DNA from: CAZWRV01 sp964636325
GTDB taxonomy: Bacteria; Verrucomicrobiota; Lentisphaeria; Victivallales; GWF2-50-93
DNA length: 17,035 nt
Reading direction: 5' to 3'
Assembly (NCBI GenBank): GCA_964636325.1
Contig: CAZWRV010000120.1
Coordinates: 1 to 17,035 of the forward strand
Part shown: piece by piece, positions 1 to 7,793 of the stretch
Numbering within the stretch: the stretch's first letter is position 1
Layout of the letters: the number at the start of each line of letters is the position of its first letter
The notes under the pieces: model-generated
The model's input: the letters and a program-made list of their open reading frames with translations, nothing else
Database searches by the model: none
What the model was told of the DNA's origin: nothing
Program-made: the position numbers and the translations under genes

Positions 1-15
1 GCTTCGCCCTCCATC

Positions 16-192
16 GAGTTTCTGATCGACAGAACTGCGAATCTCGCAGATGGTCGCTCCTCTGAAACTTCCCCTGAAGTAACGCAGACATTCCTGTCTG
101 CGGAATCGCAGGTAGGAATACCTGCGCTACTTCAAGTTTCTCCCCGACAGAACTGGCGGATTTCCCCGCCAGAGCGGCACTCCTCTGAAACT
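16..192. repeat. Nested palindromic repeat block (REP/MITE-like)
   Basis: Two outer modules each begin with AGTTTC and end with GAAACT (about 17-69 and 135-192), and each holds its own core hairpin: CTGCGA/TCGCAG at 35-49 and CTGGCGG/CCGCCAG at 153-172. Between them lie two perfect 8-bp hairpins with 4-nt loops: CGCAGACA/TGTCTGCG at 83-102 and CGCAGGTA/TACCTGCG at 107-126. These are enclosed by TGAAGTA (75-81) and TACTTCA (128-134), so the whole could fold as a cruciform. The modules share flanks but differ in their cores, as expected of repeated non-coding elements such as REP or MITE sequences rather than a protein-bound operator. All pairings were read directly; the element family is not identified. 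Confidence 0.75.
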
Positions 193-485
193 CGACTGTT
201 CGTGACATATCCGCAGAATGGCGGATGGGGCTTTGAATTCTATTCAATCGTCTCTTTTCGGCGGCGGGAAGCTATTGATTTAGGCTGCTTTCGGATTAAA
301 TTCAGACATCCTGATCCGTGGATAATAGAGATGCAGTGAAATACCGCTCACCGGAAGGTGTTTCAGTTCAGATTCCCGGCGCCCCGCCCTGAAAAGCCAC
401 ATTCGCATTTCCCATCCGTTTTTAAGCTTCTCATGGTGGGCGGGGCAGGAAATCTGATATTCAACGCAACTAGCACGGAGGCTGT
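193..485. other. Intergenic region with two inverted repeats, no gene
   Basis: No convincing gene is seen. A hairpin ATCCGC/GCGGAT lies at 209-226. A perfect 9-bp inverted repeat, GCCCCGCCC at 381-389 and GGGCGGGGC at 438-446, encloses 48 nt and ends about 40 nt before the next start codon. It could structure the 5' untranslated region of the downstream gene. A weak promoter is possible (TTGATT 275-280, TAAATT 297-302, 16-nt spacer) but poorly supported. The minus-strand open frame from 750 to 280 overlaps the glycosyltransferase and looks like a shadow. Confidence 0.5.
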
Positions 486-2522
486 TTGAAAGACGGGACA
501 CAGCAGAGAAATTTTCTGATATTCGCTTCCGCTGTTCTGCTCGGGGTGATCCTGAGATGCATCTATCTCCAGCAGTATTCGTCCTCGCCGCTGTTCCTGT
601 ACCCATGCGGTCCGGACGTGGAGGAATACGCAGCAAGGGCGCGGGAGATCGTCGGAGGCATATTCCTATGGCGGAAGCTGGACATCCATGCACCGCTGTA
701 TCCATATCTTCTGGCCTTCCTGCAATGGCTCTTTTCCTTTGACAACCCACTGATACGGGCTGCGCATCTGCTCATTGGTCTCCTTGTGATTGTCCCGCTC
801 TGCGGAGCGGCATGGCTTGCCGAGGGCAGGAGATTCACGCCCGCCGTGGCCGGAACAGCCTTGATTTGGGCGGCCTACCCGCCGCTGATCTTCTACCAGG
901 GCGAATACATCAGCGAAACTCTCGTCGTCCTTCTCCTGTGTTCATCCATCTTCTGCCTCTATGAAGGGGACGGCCTTGCCGAGCCCCTCGCGAAAGGGCT
1001 AGGATTTCTAGCTGCCGGCGGCCTCCTGGCCGGACTGGCCGTGACAGCCCACCCGCTCTCAGCCTTTTTCGTCGTCCTTGAGACGGGATTCCTCTGCGTC
1101 AAGGCGGTGGGTCGGAAGGGAAATGCCAAGAAGATGATATCGCCGGCGGTCTTCCTCATCGGGGCATCCATACCCGTCCTGGCGGTGATCTCATATAATT
1201 CTTTAGTCCTTTCCGCCGGCCTCAGGATACAGGACAACGCCGGCTTCAACTTCTACCTCGGGAACAGTTCCATCGCCGACGGCACCTGCAAGCTGCGCCC
1301 GGGGCCTGAATGGTCGAAAGTCCACATGGACGCCGAAAAGGCCGCAAAGGAACTCGGCATTTCAAAGGAAGCCTACTTCTTCAGGGAAAGCTTCAAGTTC
1401 ATAGCCTCCCAGCCCCTGGGCTGGCTTCTGCTCCTCGGGAAGAAGGCCGCCTATGCCTGGAACTGGCGCGAACTCACCGCCGGCGCCGACTCGCCGATGC
1501 TAAGATATCACACACCACTACAAAAATATGGGGCATGGGCTTCCGCCGTCCTTATGATCCTCGGGCTGGCATACATTTTCTCCGTCAAGGGCTCGTTACA
1601 GTTTAAAAATCGCCACTTCCTTTTGCTTCTCATCTCATTCTGTCTCGGACAGATTCTTTTTGTGACAAGCGGAAGATACCGCCTCCCCATGCTTCCGGCA
1701 GTGATTTTCTTCGCAGCCTCTATGGCTGTGGAACACACCCGGTCTTTCCTCCAGGACAAGTCATGGAATCGCCTGGCTCTTTCCTGCGGCGTCCCCCTCC
1801 TCGCCGCCTGCATAATTGTCTTCATCCCGGCCCCGTCGGGCAGAACAAAGGAGGACGGCGAGGCGATGAGCATACTCGGCGAAGCCTACCTCAAGGCCGG
1901 GAACCTGGATGAGGCTGAAAAATGCATCTCCTCAGCGTTCAAGCTTTCCGAGCCATGGTCGAGGAACTACAACCTCATGGGCATGATCTGCGAGAGGAAA
2001 GGCCTAGACGAAAAGGCCTTGGCCATGTATGCAATGTCAGGCATCGGGACCGCAGACGGGGCGGTGACGGCAGTCACCAACACCGCATCATTCTTGTCGA
2101 GGACTGGCCGCGCCTTTTTTGCGGAGGCAAACTTTAAAAGAGCCTTCGAGCTCGGCCAGCCCGACAGCAACCTCCTCTACAACTACGGTCTTTTCCTGCA
2201 GAGCCAAGGACGGCTGCAGGAAGCCACCGAGCAATATTCGAAATGCCTGGAGATGGATCCCGTCCACCGCCTGGCACTCAACAACCTTGGCACAATAGAA
2301 ATGGCCCGCGGCAGCTGCGATGCTGCGAGAAAGCACTTCGCCATCGCCTTCCGCCTCGACCCCGGAAACCTTGGCCTCGCCGTCAACCTCGCCGCCGCCG
2401 AGTCCGCTTCGGGCGACCCGCGGAACGCATTGAAAAGGCTCTCCAAAGTTCTCAGGAAAAGGCCTGGCTTCCGGCCAGCCCTTGAACTTAGGAGGCAGAT
2501 AGAGGCGGATTTTCGAAACTGA
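486..2522 (+). CDS. GT39-like membrane glycosyltransferase with C-terminal TPR domain
   Basis: A 678-aa polytopic inner-membrane protein. Hydrophobic helices fill roughly residues 10-450. The N-terminus has the GT39/PMT_2 layout: first membrane helix, an acidic segment PDVEEY near residue 45, then HAPLYPYLLA near 68. Members of this superfamily transfer sugars from polyprenyl-phosphate donors to lipid, protein or glycan outside the membrane. Residues about 455-678 are soluble and contain several TPR units (for example GEAYLKAGNLDEAEKC and NYGLFLQSQGRLQEATEQY), so the gene is a transferase-TPR fusion that probably binds a protein partner. The start is TTG: GGAGG at 477-481 sits 4 nt upstream and no better ATG fits. 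Donor and acceptor cannot be read from sequence. A hypothetical membrane protein follows 68 nt downstream on the same strand, possibly co-transcribed. Confidence 0.8.
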   Translation: MKDGTQQRNFLIFASAVLLGVILRCIYLQQYSSSPLFLYPCGPDVEEYAARAREIVGGIFLWRKLDIHAPLYPYLLAFLQWLFSFDNPLIRAAHLLIGLLVIVPLCGAAWLAEGRRFTPAVAGTALIWAAYPPLIFYQGEYISETLVVLLLCSSIFCLYEGDGLAEPLAKGLGFLAAGGLLAGLAVTAHPLSAFFVVLETGFLCVKAVGRKGNAKKMISPAVFLIGASIPVLAVISYNSLVLSAGLRIQDNAGFNFYLGNSSIADGTCKLRPGPEWSKVHMDAEKAAKELGISKEAYFFRESFKFIASQPLGWLLLLGKKAAYAWNWRELTAGADSPMLRYHTPLQKYGAWASAVLMILGLAYIFSVKGSLQFKNRHFLLLLISFCLGQILFVTSGRYRLPMLPAVIFFAASMAVEHTRSFLQDKSWNRLALSCGVPLLAACIIVFIPAPSGRTKEDGEAMSILGEAYLKAGNLDEAEKCISSAFKLSEPWSRNYNLMGMICERKGLDEKALAMYAMSGIGTADGAVTAVTNTASFLSRTGRAFFAEANFKRAFELGQPDSNLLYNYGLFLQSQGRLQEATEQYSKCLEMDPVHRLALNNLGTIEMARGSCDAARKHFAIAFRLDPGNLGLAVNLAAAESASGDPRNALKRLSKVLRKRPGFRPALELRRQIEADFRN

Positions 2523-2590
2523 ACTTCCATCCGCCGCAAAACCATGCTATATTAACAAATCAACAGCCATCAAACAGGCGGCGGAAAAAA

Positions 2591-3358
2591 ATGTTCCCGG
2601 CAATCCTCTCAATCCTCTTCATAAGTCTCGGCATCCTCTTCCTCGTCTATCAAAAGACGGAGTCCATAAGGCTCCGCACCCTCTGCCTCTTCCTGGCGGT
2701 GCTGTCCTGCATCATAATGGGGCTCAACTTCGCCTATATGCTCATAGACATGTCCGGCAGTTCATCCGCCTTGTTCAAGAAGCAGAAGGAATACATGGAG
2801 TTCGGGGCGAAATACCTGATCCGCTACCTGGGCCAGACGAAGGCCGACCACCAGTGCACGAACATCCTGATCCTCACCTTCCCGCAGAACTGCTCCTACC
2901 CGAGGGCACCGATGGCGAAATTCATCCTCGAAGGGCTGGAAAAGGCCGCCGGTTCGGCCGGGATGAAGATCGTCGGCGTCGAAGAGGCCAGGTCGGCGGA
3001 GAAGGGCGACTACTGGCTCGTCGCATCAGAATTCGACAGGGCAATCAAAAGCCATCCCGAAGCCGAACTCGTCATATCCCTGGTAGGACTCCCCATCGAC
3101 GTTGAAAACATCGGCTTCTGGTATCAGGAAAACTGCCCGCAGCTCATACTTTTCGGCGGCAACCTGAAATACATGGACATCGCTCTGAAGCACAAGATCG
3201 TCATCGCTGCCATCGCCTTCGTCCCCGGTGCCAGCTTCGCCAACAGCCGCAAGCCCACAGACCAGAACGCCGAGGAGACCTTCTACGAACACTTCCTCCT
3301 CATAAACCGCAGCAACATTGATGAAACAAAGCAGGTCTTCCCTGCCCTGTTCAAATAA
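2591..3358 (+). CDS. Two-TM protein with a soluble alpha/beta domain, function unknown
   Basis: A 255-aa protein I do not recognise. Two hydrophobic helices occupy about residues 1-21 and 30-53. The remaining 200 residues are soluble, with alternating strands and helices (NILILTFPQN, ELVISLVGLP, PQLILFGGN, KIVIAAIAFVPG) reminiscent of a Rossmann-like or periplasmic-binding-protein fold; that resemblance is an inference. No catalytic motif stands out. The start follows a weak GGCGG stretch, and a TATATT at 2548-2553 might act as a -10 in the 68-nt gap after the glycosyltransferase. It could belong to the same cell-envelope operon. No terminator was found before the tRNA downstream. Confidence 0.7.
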   Translation: MFPAILSILFISLGILFLVYQKTESIRLRTLCLFLAVLSCIIMGLNFAYMLIDMSGSSSALFKKQKEYMEFGAKYLIRYLGQTKADHQCTNILILTFPQNCSYPRAPMAKFILEGLEKAAGSAGMKIVGVEEARSAEKGDYWLVASEFDRAIKSHPEAELVISLVGLPIDVENIGFWYQENCPQLILFGGNLKYMDIALKHKIVIAAIAFVPGASFANSRKPTDQNAEETFYEHFLLINRSNIDETKQVFPALFK

Positions 3359-3403
3359 TTCCAGTTTTTTCTCCTTTATCCCCGGCTGGCACTCATGCAG
3401 CGA

Positions 3404-3431
3404 TTGCAAATCCTTCTCCAGAATATATCTT
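3404..3431 (+). promoter_or_regulatory. Possible tRNA-Arg promoter
   Basis: TTGCAA (3404-3409) and TATCTT (3426-3431) are separated by 16 nt, about 43 nt before the mature 5' end of tRNA-Arg. Both hexamers deviate from consensus, so this is only a candidate. The rest of 3359-3474 shows nothing else clear. Confidence 0.35.
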
Positions 3432-3474
3432 AACCGGCATTCAGCTTTCAGAAGCATGACAACTGGCATGACAT

Positions 3475-3551
3475 GCGCCCGTAGCTCATTTGGATAGAGC
3501 GTCTGCCTCCGGAGCAGAAGGTAGTGGGTTCAACTCCCGCCGGGCGTACCA
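3475..3551 (+). tRNA. tRNA-Arg (anticodon CCG)
   Basis: A complete cloverleaf can be drawn. The 7-bp acceptor stem is GCGCCCG/CGGGCGT with a G:U first pair; the D stem is GCTC/GAGC. The anticodon stem is TCTGC/GCAGA with loop CTCCGGA, giving anticodon CCG, which reads CGG (Arg). The variable region is 5 nt, the T stem GTGGG/CCCGC with a TTCAACT loop, the discriminator A, and CCA is encoded. The 3' end lies only 3 nt from the stop codon of the convergent queG gene, with no terminator between them. Confidence 0.95.
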
Positions 3552-3554
3552 GCT

Positions 3555-4601
3555 TCAATTTCCGAGATCGGCCACCGTCTTTCGAAGCAGTCCGCTCCGC
3601 GTCTTTTTAGCGAAGCCTTCGAGGAGACGCCTCGAATCCGCGGTCAGCTTGTTGCCGAGGACGGCGACGGCGTTGCGTCGTAGCATGGTTGTTCCGGCAT
3701 GTTCTAGCGCTGTTCCCTGGACGGCCTCACGGAGATTCTTCTGCGAAGCCAGCAGAATCCATTCAATGTCCGCCGGATATGCGTCGGGAATTCGGCTTCC
3801 GGGGCAGTTCCGCGTGCAGCAGTCGCAGCCGAAAATCCATTCTCCGATCTTCTTCCGCTCCACGGGGTTCAGGCATCCTCTTTTCTCAGTGGTCAGAAAG
3901 CTGATGCAGTCGCCGACATTGAACTTGCCGGGGTTGCCGTTGAAAACCCCGTTCGGGCAGGAGCCGATGCAGAGCCGGCACCGTCCGCATGCCTCATCCT
4001 CCTTGTCCTCCCCGCCCTCTAAGCCGTCAGCATCCGTGAAAACAAAATGAGGGAGCTCCAGGTCACATAGCATTGAGGAGATGAAGCATCCGCTTCCGCC
4101 CCCTTGGACGAGCAGGCATGTGTTCAGACCGGTGCGGCCGAGACCGGCAATTGCGCCCAGAGACTTTTCCGCGAGCGGCGCGGTGTCCACGCAGAATTCC
4201 GTCCGGAATTCCCTGCCGATCAATTTCTTCAGCGAATCTGCGAACTCCGCAAGGATCCGCCTTCCGCAGGCATGATAATCCAGCCTGGCTGCCGCATAGC
4301 CGGCCACTAAACCTTTGAACTCCTCCCTGTCCGTGGCGGGGATGAAACCTTTCACAGGGGGGAGAGAGGCGAAAGGTATCGCGAACATGACGAGTGACCT
4401 GGCGAACGGGAACGTAGCCGCCGGATTCATGCGCGAGGCCCAGGACTTCATTAGATATTCGGAATATCCGGCCCCGAGAACGGGCGTAACTCCCGCGAGA
4501 AGCCTTTCTGGCGGAAGAGGCATGCACGCTGCTGCGGCGATCCCGAGCCTTGCGGCCTCGGCCGCTATGAAATACCTGATTTTGTCTTCAAGTTCGCTCA
4601 T
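3555..4601 (-). CDS. queG: Epoxyqueuosine reductase
   Basis: A 348-aa cytoplasmic iron-sulfur and cobalamin enzyme that reduces epoxyqueuosine to queuosine at the wobble base of tRNAs with GUN anticodons, the last step of queuosine biosynthesis. Seen: the substrate-pocket motif VDTAPLAEKSLGAIAGLG (residues 138-155) with the conserved Asp139; a ferredoxin-like CGRCRLCIGSCP cluster motif (205-216); a second one, FGCDCCTRNCP (258-267); and a C-terminal HEAT-like MLRRNAVAVLGN (306-317). Length fits the family. The usual GWIGKN after the Asp motif reads GRTGLN here, losing the Lys. The ATG at 4599-4601 has no clear Shine-Dalgarno. The gene is divergent from the apgM operon and its start region overlaps that operon's -35 area. 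An isolated QueG paralogue with altered specificity cannot be excluded. Confidence 0.85.
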   Translation of the reverse strand: MSELEDKIRYFIAAEAARLGIAAAACMPLPPERLLAGVTPVLGAGYSEYLMKSWASRMNPAATFPFARSLVMFAIPFASLPPVKGFIPATDREEFKGLVAGYAAARLDYHACGRRILAEFADSLKKLIGREFRTEFCVDTAPLAEKSLGAIAGLGRTGLNTCLLVQGGGSGCFISSMLCDLELPHFVFTDADGLEGGEDKEDEACGRCRLCIGSCPNGVFNGNPGKFNVGDCISFLTTEKRGCLNPVERKKIGEWIFGCDCCTRNCPGSRIPDAYPADIEWILLASQKNLREAVQGTALEHAGTTMLRRNAVAVLGNKLTADSRRLLEGFAKKTRSGLLRKTVADLGN

Positions 4602-4608
4602 CCGGAAT

Positions 4609-4637
4609 TTGAAAAACGTCGAAGGTTGACTTATAAT
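4609..4637 (+). promoter_or_regulatory. Sigma-70-type promoter of the eno remnant/apgM operon
   Basis: TTGAAA (4609-4614) and TATAAT (4632-4637) are separated by exactly 17 nt. Expected transcription start is near 4644, giving a leader of about 45 nt before the ATG at 4688. The -35 box lies just upstream of the divergent queG start codon, so the two promoters probably overlap. Confidence 0.65.
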
Positions 4638-4687
4638 GCGGCTCTTTGTCTCTACGATAGGATTTGAGCTGCGATATAACAGGGTAA

Positions 4688-4780
4688 ATGAGTAAAATGT
4701 CTGCGATTTATGACGTTCATCCCATGGAGTTCATCAACTCCAAGGGCGATCCGACCATCGAAAAGCATCGAATCATATAA
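4688..4780 (+). pseudogene. eno: Enolase N-terminal remnant
   Basis: A 30-codon ORF starting ATG at 4688, with a second in-frame ATG at 4697. It contains SAIYDVHPMEFINSKGDPTIE, which lines up with the enolase N-terminus of the type I.DV.A.EILDSRGNPT.E. Similarity stops after about 25 residues, and the frame reads KHRII and then TAA; nothing enolase-like was seen in the 58 nt before apgM. Enolase is normally about 430 aa. Enolase acts directly after phosphoglycerate mutase, so eno-apgM is a sensible original operon from which most of eno has been deleted. The ORF keeps a good promoter and may still be translated as a short leader peptide. Identification is by eye. Confidence 0.6.
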
Positions 4781-4838
4781 TTTTAAGGACGCAGCATCGG
4801 AGCTGAATCCTGCGTTTCGCATACTGCTACAGGTGAAA

Positions 4839-6047
4839 ATGTCTAAGACACTAGTGTTCCTTGCCGACGGCATGGCGGACGAGCCGCTCAGGGAGCTGAA
4901 CGGCAAGACTCCGCTCGAGGCCGCCGAAACCCCGAACATGGACAGGATCGCCGCTCTCGGCGCCAGCGGCACGCTGCTGACCCTCCCTGAGGGCTTTCCG
5001 ACATCCTCGGACGTCGCAAACCTCTCCGTGCTCGGCTATGACCTCGCCAAGGAGTATCCGGGCCGGGGCCCCCTCGAGGCGGCAAGCATAGGAGTTACAC
5101 TCGGTCCGCACGACATCGCATTCCGCTGCAACCTCGTCCATGCCGAAGCCGGTGTCCTCATGGACTTCTCGGCCGGACACATCGAGACTAACCGTTCTCG
5201 GAAAATAATCGAGGACCTACAGATCCGCTTCGGAAACCTGAAGGCCACCTTCCATCCCGGCGTCAGCTACAGGAACCTCCTGGTCCTGCACGGCGAGGAG
5301 TTCACCGACAACGTCATCTACCACAAGCCCGACTCCTGCCAGGGCGAAAAGCTTGAGGACACGAAGCTCAAGCCGGCCTACAACTCAAGGGAGTCAGCCC
5401 ATACCGTGGAGTTTCTCCAGTCGCTCATCGACAAGACATCCGTCTTCCTCGCGGCCCACCCCTTGAACAGGGGCTTCAAGTCTCCAGCAAACAGGATATG
5501 GCCCTGCAGTCCCGGTAGAAGACCGGCCCTCACACCCTTCTCACAGAAATACGGAGGCAGGACCGGCGCCGTCATAAGCGCAGTTGACGTCATCTTCGGA
5601 ATAGCCGTATGCACCGGCATGGAAGTCGTGAAGGTTCCGGGCGCCACAGGATTCATCGACACGAACTACCAGGGCAAGGCCGAGGCCGCGGTCAAGGCCC
5701 TCGACAGGCACGACTTCGCATACCTCCACCTAGAGGCCATAGACGAATGCTCGCATATCGGCGACCTCGACCTCAAGATGCGCGCCATCGAGGACTTCGA
5801 CCTCAAGATAGTCGGCCCGGTTATGAAGGCACTCGAAGGCAAGGATGTTACTTTCGCAGTCCTTCCCGACCATCCCGTGCCCATCAAGATGCGGAAGCAC
5901 ACCAGGACCCCGGTCCCCTTCGCGATCTGCGGCAAGCACATAGCCCCGGACAAGCTCAAGGCCTACTCCGAAAAGCTCGCCCCCAAGGGATCCCTCGGCT
6001 TCCACAAGGGGGACGAGTTCATGAAGTTGGCGCTGGGGATATCGTAA
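4839..6047 (+). CDS. apgM: 2,3-bisphosphoglycerate-independent phosphoglycerate mutase, archaeal type
   Basis: A 402-aa cytoplasmic enzyme interconverting 3- and 2-phosphoglycerate in glycolysis and gluconeogenesis. It belongs to the alkaline-phosphatase superfamily. Seen: FLADGMADEP with metal ligand Asp10; TSSDVANLSVLGYD with the likely phosphorylated Ser57; EAIDECSH giving Asp302 and His306; LPDHPVP giving Asp344 and His345; KHTRTPVP giving His354. This is the full two-metal ligand set of iPGM enzymes, and the length is normal for the archaeal-type subfamily. The open frame extends upstream to 4710, but ATG 4839 is preferred because AGGTGA lies just before it and MSKTLVFLADGMAD is the expected N-terminus. 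It sits behind the truncated enolase ORF and shares its promoter. Confidence 0.93.
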   Translation: MSKTLVFLADGMADEPLRELNGKTPLEAAETPNMDRIAALGASGTLLTLPEGFPTSSDVANLSVLGYDLAKEYPGRGPLEAASIGVTLGPHDIAFRCNLVHAEAGVLMDFSAGHIETNRSRKIIEDLQIRFGNLKATFHPGVSYRNLLVLHGEEFTDNVIYHKPDSCQGEKLEDTKLKPAYNSRESAHTVEFLQSLIDKTSVFLAAHPLNRGFKSPANRIWPCSPGRRPALTPFSQKYGGRTGAVISAVDVIFGIAVCTGMEVVKVPGATGFIDTNYQGKAEAAVKALDRHDFAYLHLEAIDECSHIGDLDLKMRAIEDFDLKIVGPVMKALEGKDVTFAVLPDHPVPIKMRKHTRTPVPFAICGKHIAPDKLKAYSEKLAPKGSLGFHKGDEFMKLALGIS

Positions 6048-6304
6048 CTTTTTGCCAAGTGCATAATTTTTATATTAGGATACTTTCTTAAAAACTTCTA
6101 CCACAAAAGCGTGCATGTGTCTATGGAATTCATTGAATTTTGGGTTGCGGGCAAAGCCCGCCTTAGGCCGATTAATAAGTCCCTGTTTACTGGGATGACG
6201 CCCATCAAAACATTGATGACCGGGAAGGACTATAATATCGAGGAATACAAGCGCCGTCTGGCCGGAGCGCACGAACTCGCGCACATCACAGTGGAAATAA
6301 ACAG
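6048..6304 (+). other. Intergenic region with three consecutive stem-loops
   Basis: No recognised gene. Three stem-loops lie close together: GCGGGC-AAA-GCCCGC (6147-6161), a weaker CCC/GGG loop around 6181-6194, and CATCAA-AACA-TTGATG (6203-6218). GTCC (6179-6182) and GGAC (6227-6230) could close the last two into one domain. TATAAT at 6231-6236 could be a -10 for the downstream gene, but no suitable -35 was seen. A 74-codon open frame (6111-6335) runs through the region and overlaps the next gene by 31 nt; its product resembles nothing certain. The first hairpin is of a kind often repeated in bacterial intergenic DNA. Confidence 0.45.
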
Positions 6305-7771
6305 ATGCCGTTCACAATCACTAGGCGGACATTGATGATTTCCGTCGCCGGAGCAGTCCTCTGCGTCGCCGCCGGCCTCCTCGCCGGGCAGCTTTACAGG
6401 CCCCTCTGGTTCGACGAGGCGCTCACCCTCACAGAGTTCGTCAACCGCGGCAGCGCGGCCGACATATACAGGCTCTATACAATCCCCAACAACCATATCG
6501 TATACAACATCTTCCTGCTGAAATATTCCGACCTGATGCAGCATCTCATCGCCATGGACGAGGGCGGGATCAGGTTCTTCTCAGTGGCTGCCGCGCTGGC
6601 ATCTGTCCTGCTGATCGCATTCCTATGGCGCCGGCGCATAGGCCTGCCCGCGTCGGCCCTTGCCGCTTTCACACTGGTGCTCTCATGTCCGTTCGCGATG
6701 TATGGAACCGCCGTCCGCGGATACATGCTGAGCTTCATGCTCGTCACGGCCGCGCTTGCGGTAGCGCTTGAATATTTCAGGAGGCCTAACGCCGCCTATG
6801 CCGCGCTATATTTCCTCATTTCCCTCCTCGCCGTAGGAACGATTCCCAGCAACCTGGTCGCCCTCGAGACCATCCTTCTTCTGGTTCTGCTCCACAGGAG
6901 GGAGATTTTCAAAAAATCCGATCTGGCCCTGATTCTCGCACCCCCTGCGGCGCTTCTGCTTTTCTATATGCCGATCTGGGGAAGGTTCCTCAAGGCGATG
7001 GCCTTGAAGGAAGGCTGGGCAAGTTCACCGGCGGCGGCCTGGCACTATTTCGGTGCCTTTTTCTTGTCTTGCCTCCCCCTAGTCCTGATGGCGGCGGCCG
7101 GATTCGCCCTCATCGGCGCCAAGAGAAGGCGCAGAATCCTCATCGCGGCTTTCGCGATCGCGGGAATTCCACTCATCTTCTTCGTCTTCCGCTCCCCTGC
7201 CCCCTTCCCGAGGACGTTCTTCCCATGCTGGCCGATATGCCTATATCTTCTCGGATTTCTATCGATGCGAGTCTTCTCCTTCGCCAGGAAGAAGATGGGC
7301 GCCGGAAGAATATTCCTGCTCGCATCCTCCCTTTTCCTGGCGATTGTCCTCTGGGGGGCATTGCAGATCAGCTTCAGAACCGAGATGTCCAGGTTGACAA
7401 CGCTCCCCGCCGGATCCGGCCAGGACGACTTCTACGAGCCATACTTTATGAAATCCTCGTTCAATCCCAGGGGCGCCGTCAGGAAGCTGAAGGAGCTGGG
7501 AAATGATTCTCCAAGAAAAATCCTGCTCGACTTCGCCGCAGACTATCCTTCGATACTGATCTACGGACGCATGAACGGATTCGCCGAGGAACTCTGGCTC
7601 TATGACCGCCCCTTCAGGAAGCTCGAGTCGCTCGGCGACATCTCGGACTGCTACATCGTCGCCAAGGACGATACCGGAGCCCAGATGCTCGCGAACCGTT
7701 TCGGCATGAAGGAAGTAAGGATGATAGCAGACTGCGGATTCCAGAAAATCTTCGAGGGGAAACGGCCTTGA
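6305..7771 (+). CDS. GT39-like polytopic membrane glycosyltransferase
   Basis: A 488-aa inner-membrane protein. After the first helix comes RPLWFDEALTLTEF (residues about 32-45), the WFDE signature of GT39/PMT_2 and ArnT-like transferases, in which the acidic pair takes part in catalysis. About 10-11 hydrophobic helices follow up to residue 360, then a soluble domain of 120 residues lacking TPRs. Presumably it adds sugars from polyprenyl-phosphate donors to a surface glycan or protein; the substrate is unknown. The ATG has only a weak GTGGA upstream. It is a distant relative of the protein at 486-2522, so the backbone here carries two such transferases. The 3' end converges on tRNA-Gly with a 22-nt gap. 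Confidence 0.75.
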   Translation: MPFTITRRTLMISVAGAVLCVAAGLLAGQLYRPLWFDEALTLTEFVNRGSAADIYRLYTIPNNHIVYNIFLLKYSDLMQHLIAMDEGGIRFFSVAAALASVLLIAFLWRRRIGLPASALAAFTLVLSCPFAMYGTAVRGYMLSFMLVTAALAVALEYFRRPNAAYAALYFLISLLAVGTIPSNLVALETILLLVLLHRREIFKKSDLALILAPPAALLLFYMPIWGRFLKAMALKEGWASSPAAAWHYFGAFFLSCLPLVLMAAAGFALIGAKRRRRILIAAFAIAGIPLIFFVFRSPAPFPRTFFPCWPICLYLLGFLSMRVFSFARKKMGAGRIFLLASSLFLAIVLWGALQISFRTEMSRLTTLPAGSGQDDFYEPYFMKSSFNPRGAVRKLKELGNDSPRKILLDFAADYPSILIYGRMNGFAEELWLYDRPFRKLESLGDISDCYIVAKDDTGAQMLANRFGMKEVRMIADCGFQKIFEGKRP

Positions 7772-7793
7772 GGTGAATTGAGGCTGGAAAGAA

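Noticed and set aside
280..750. Minus-strand 156-codon open frame
   Set aside because: Half of it is antisense to the glycosyltransferase, it has no Shine-Dalgarno, and its Arg/Pro-rich composition is typical of shadow frames in GC-rich DNA.
6111..6335. 74-codon ORF as a transposase C-terminal remnant
   Set aside because: The stretch GMTPIKTLMTGKDYN faintly recalls some integrase C-termini, but the match is too weak to call and the region is dominated by stem-loops.
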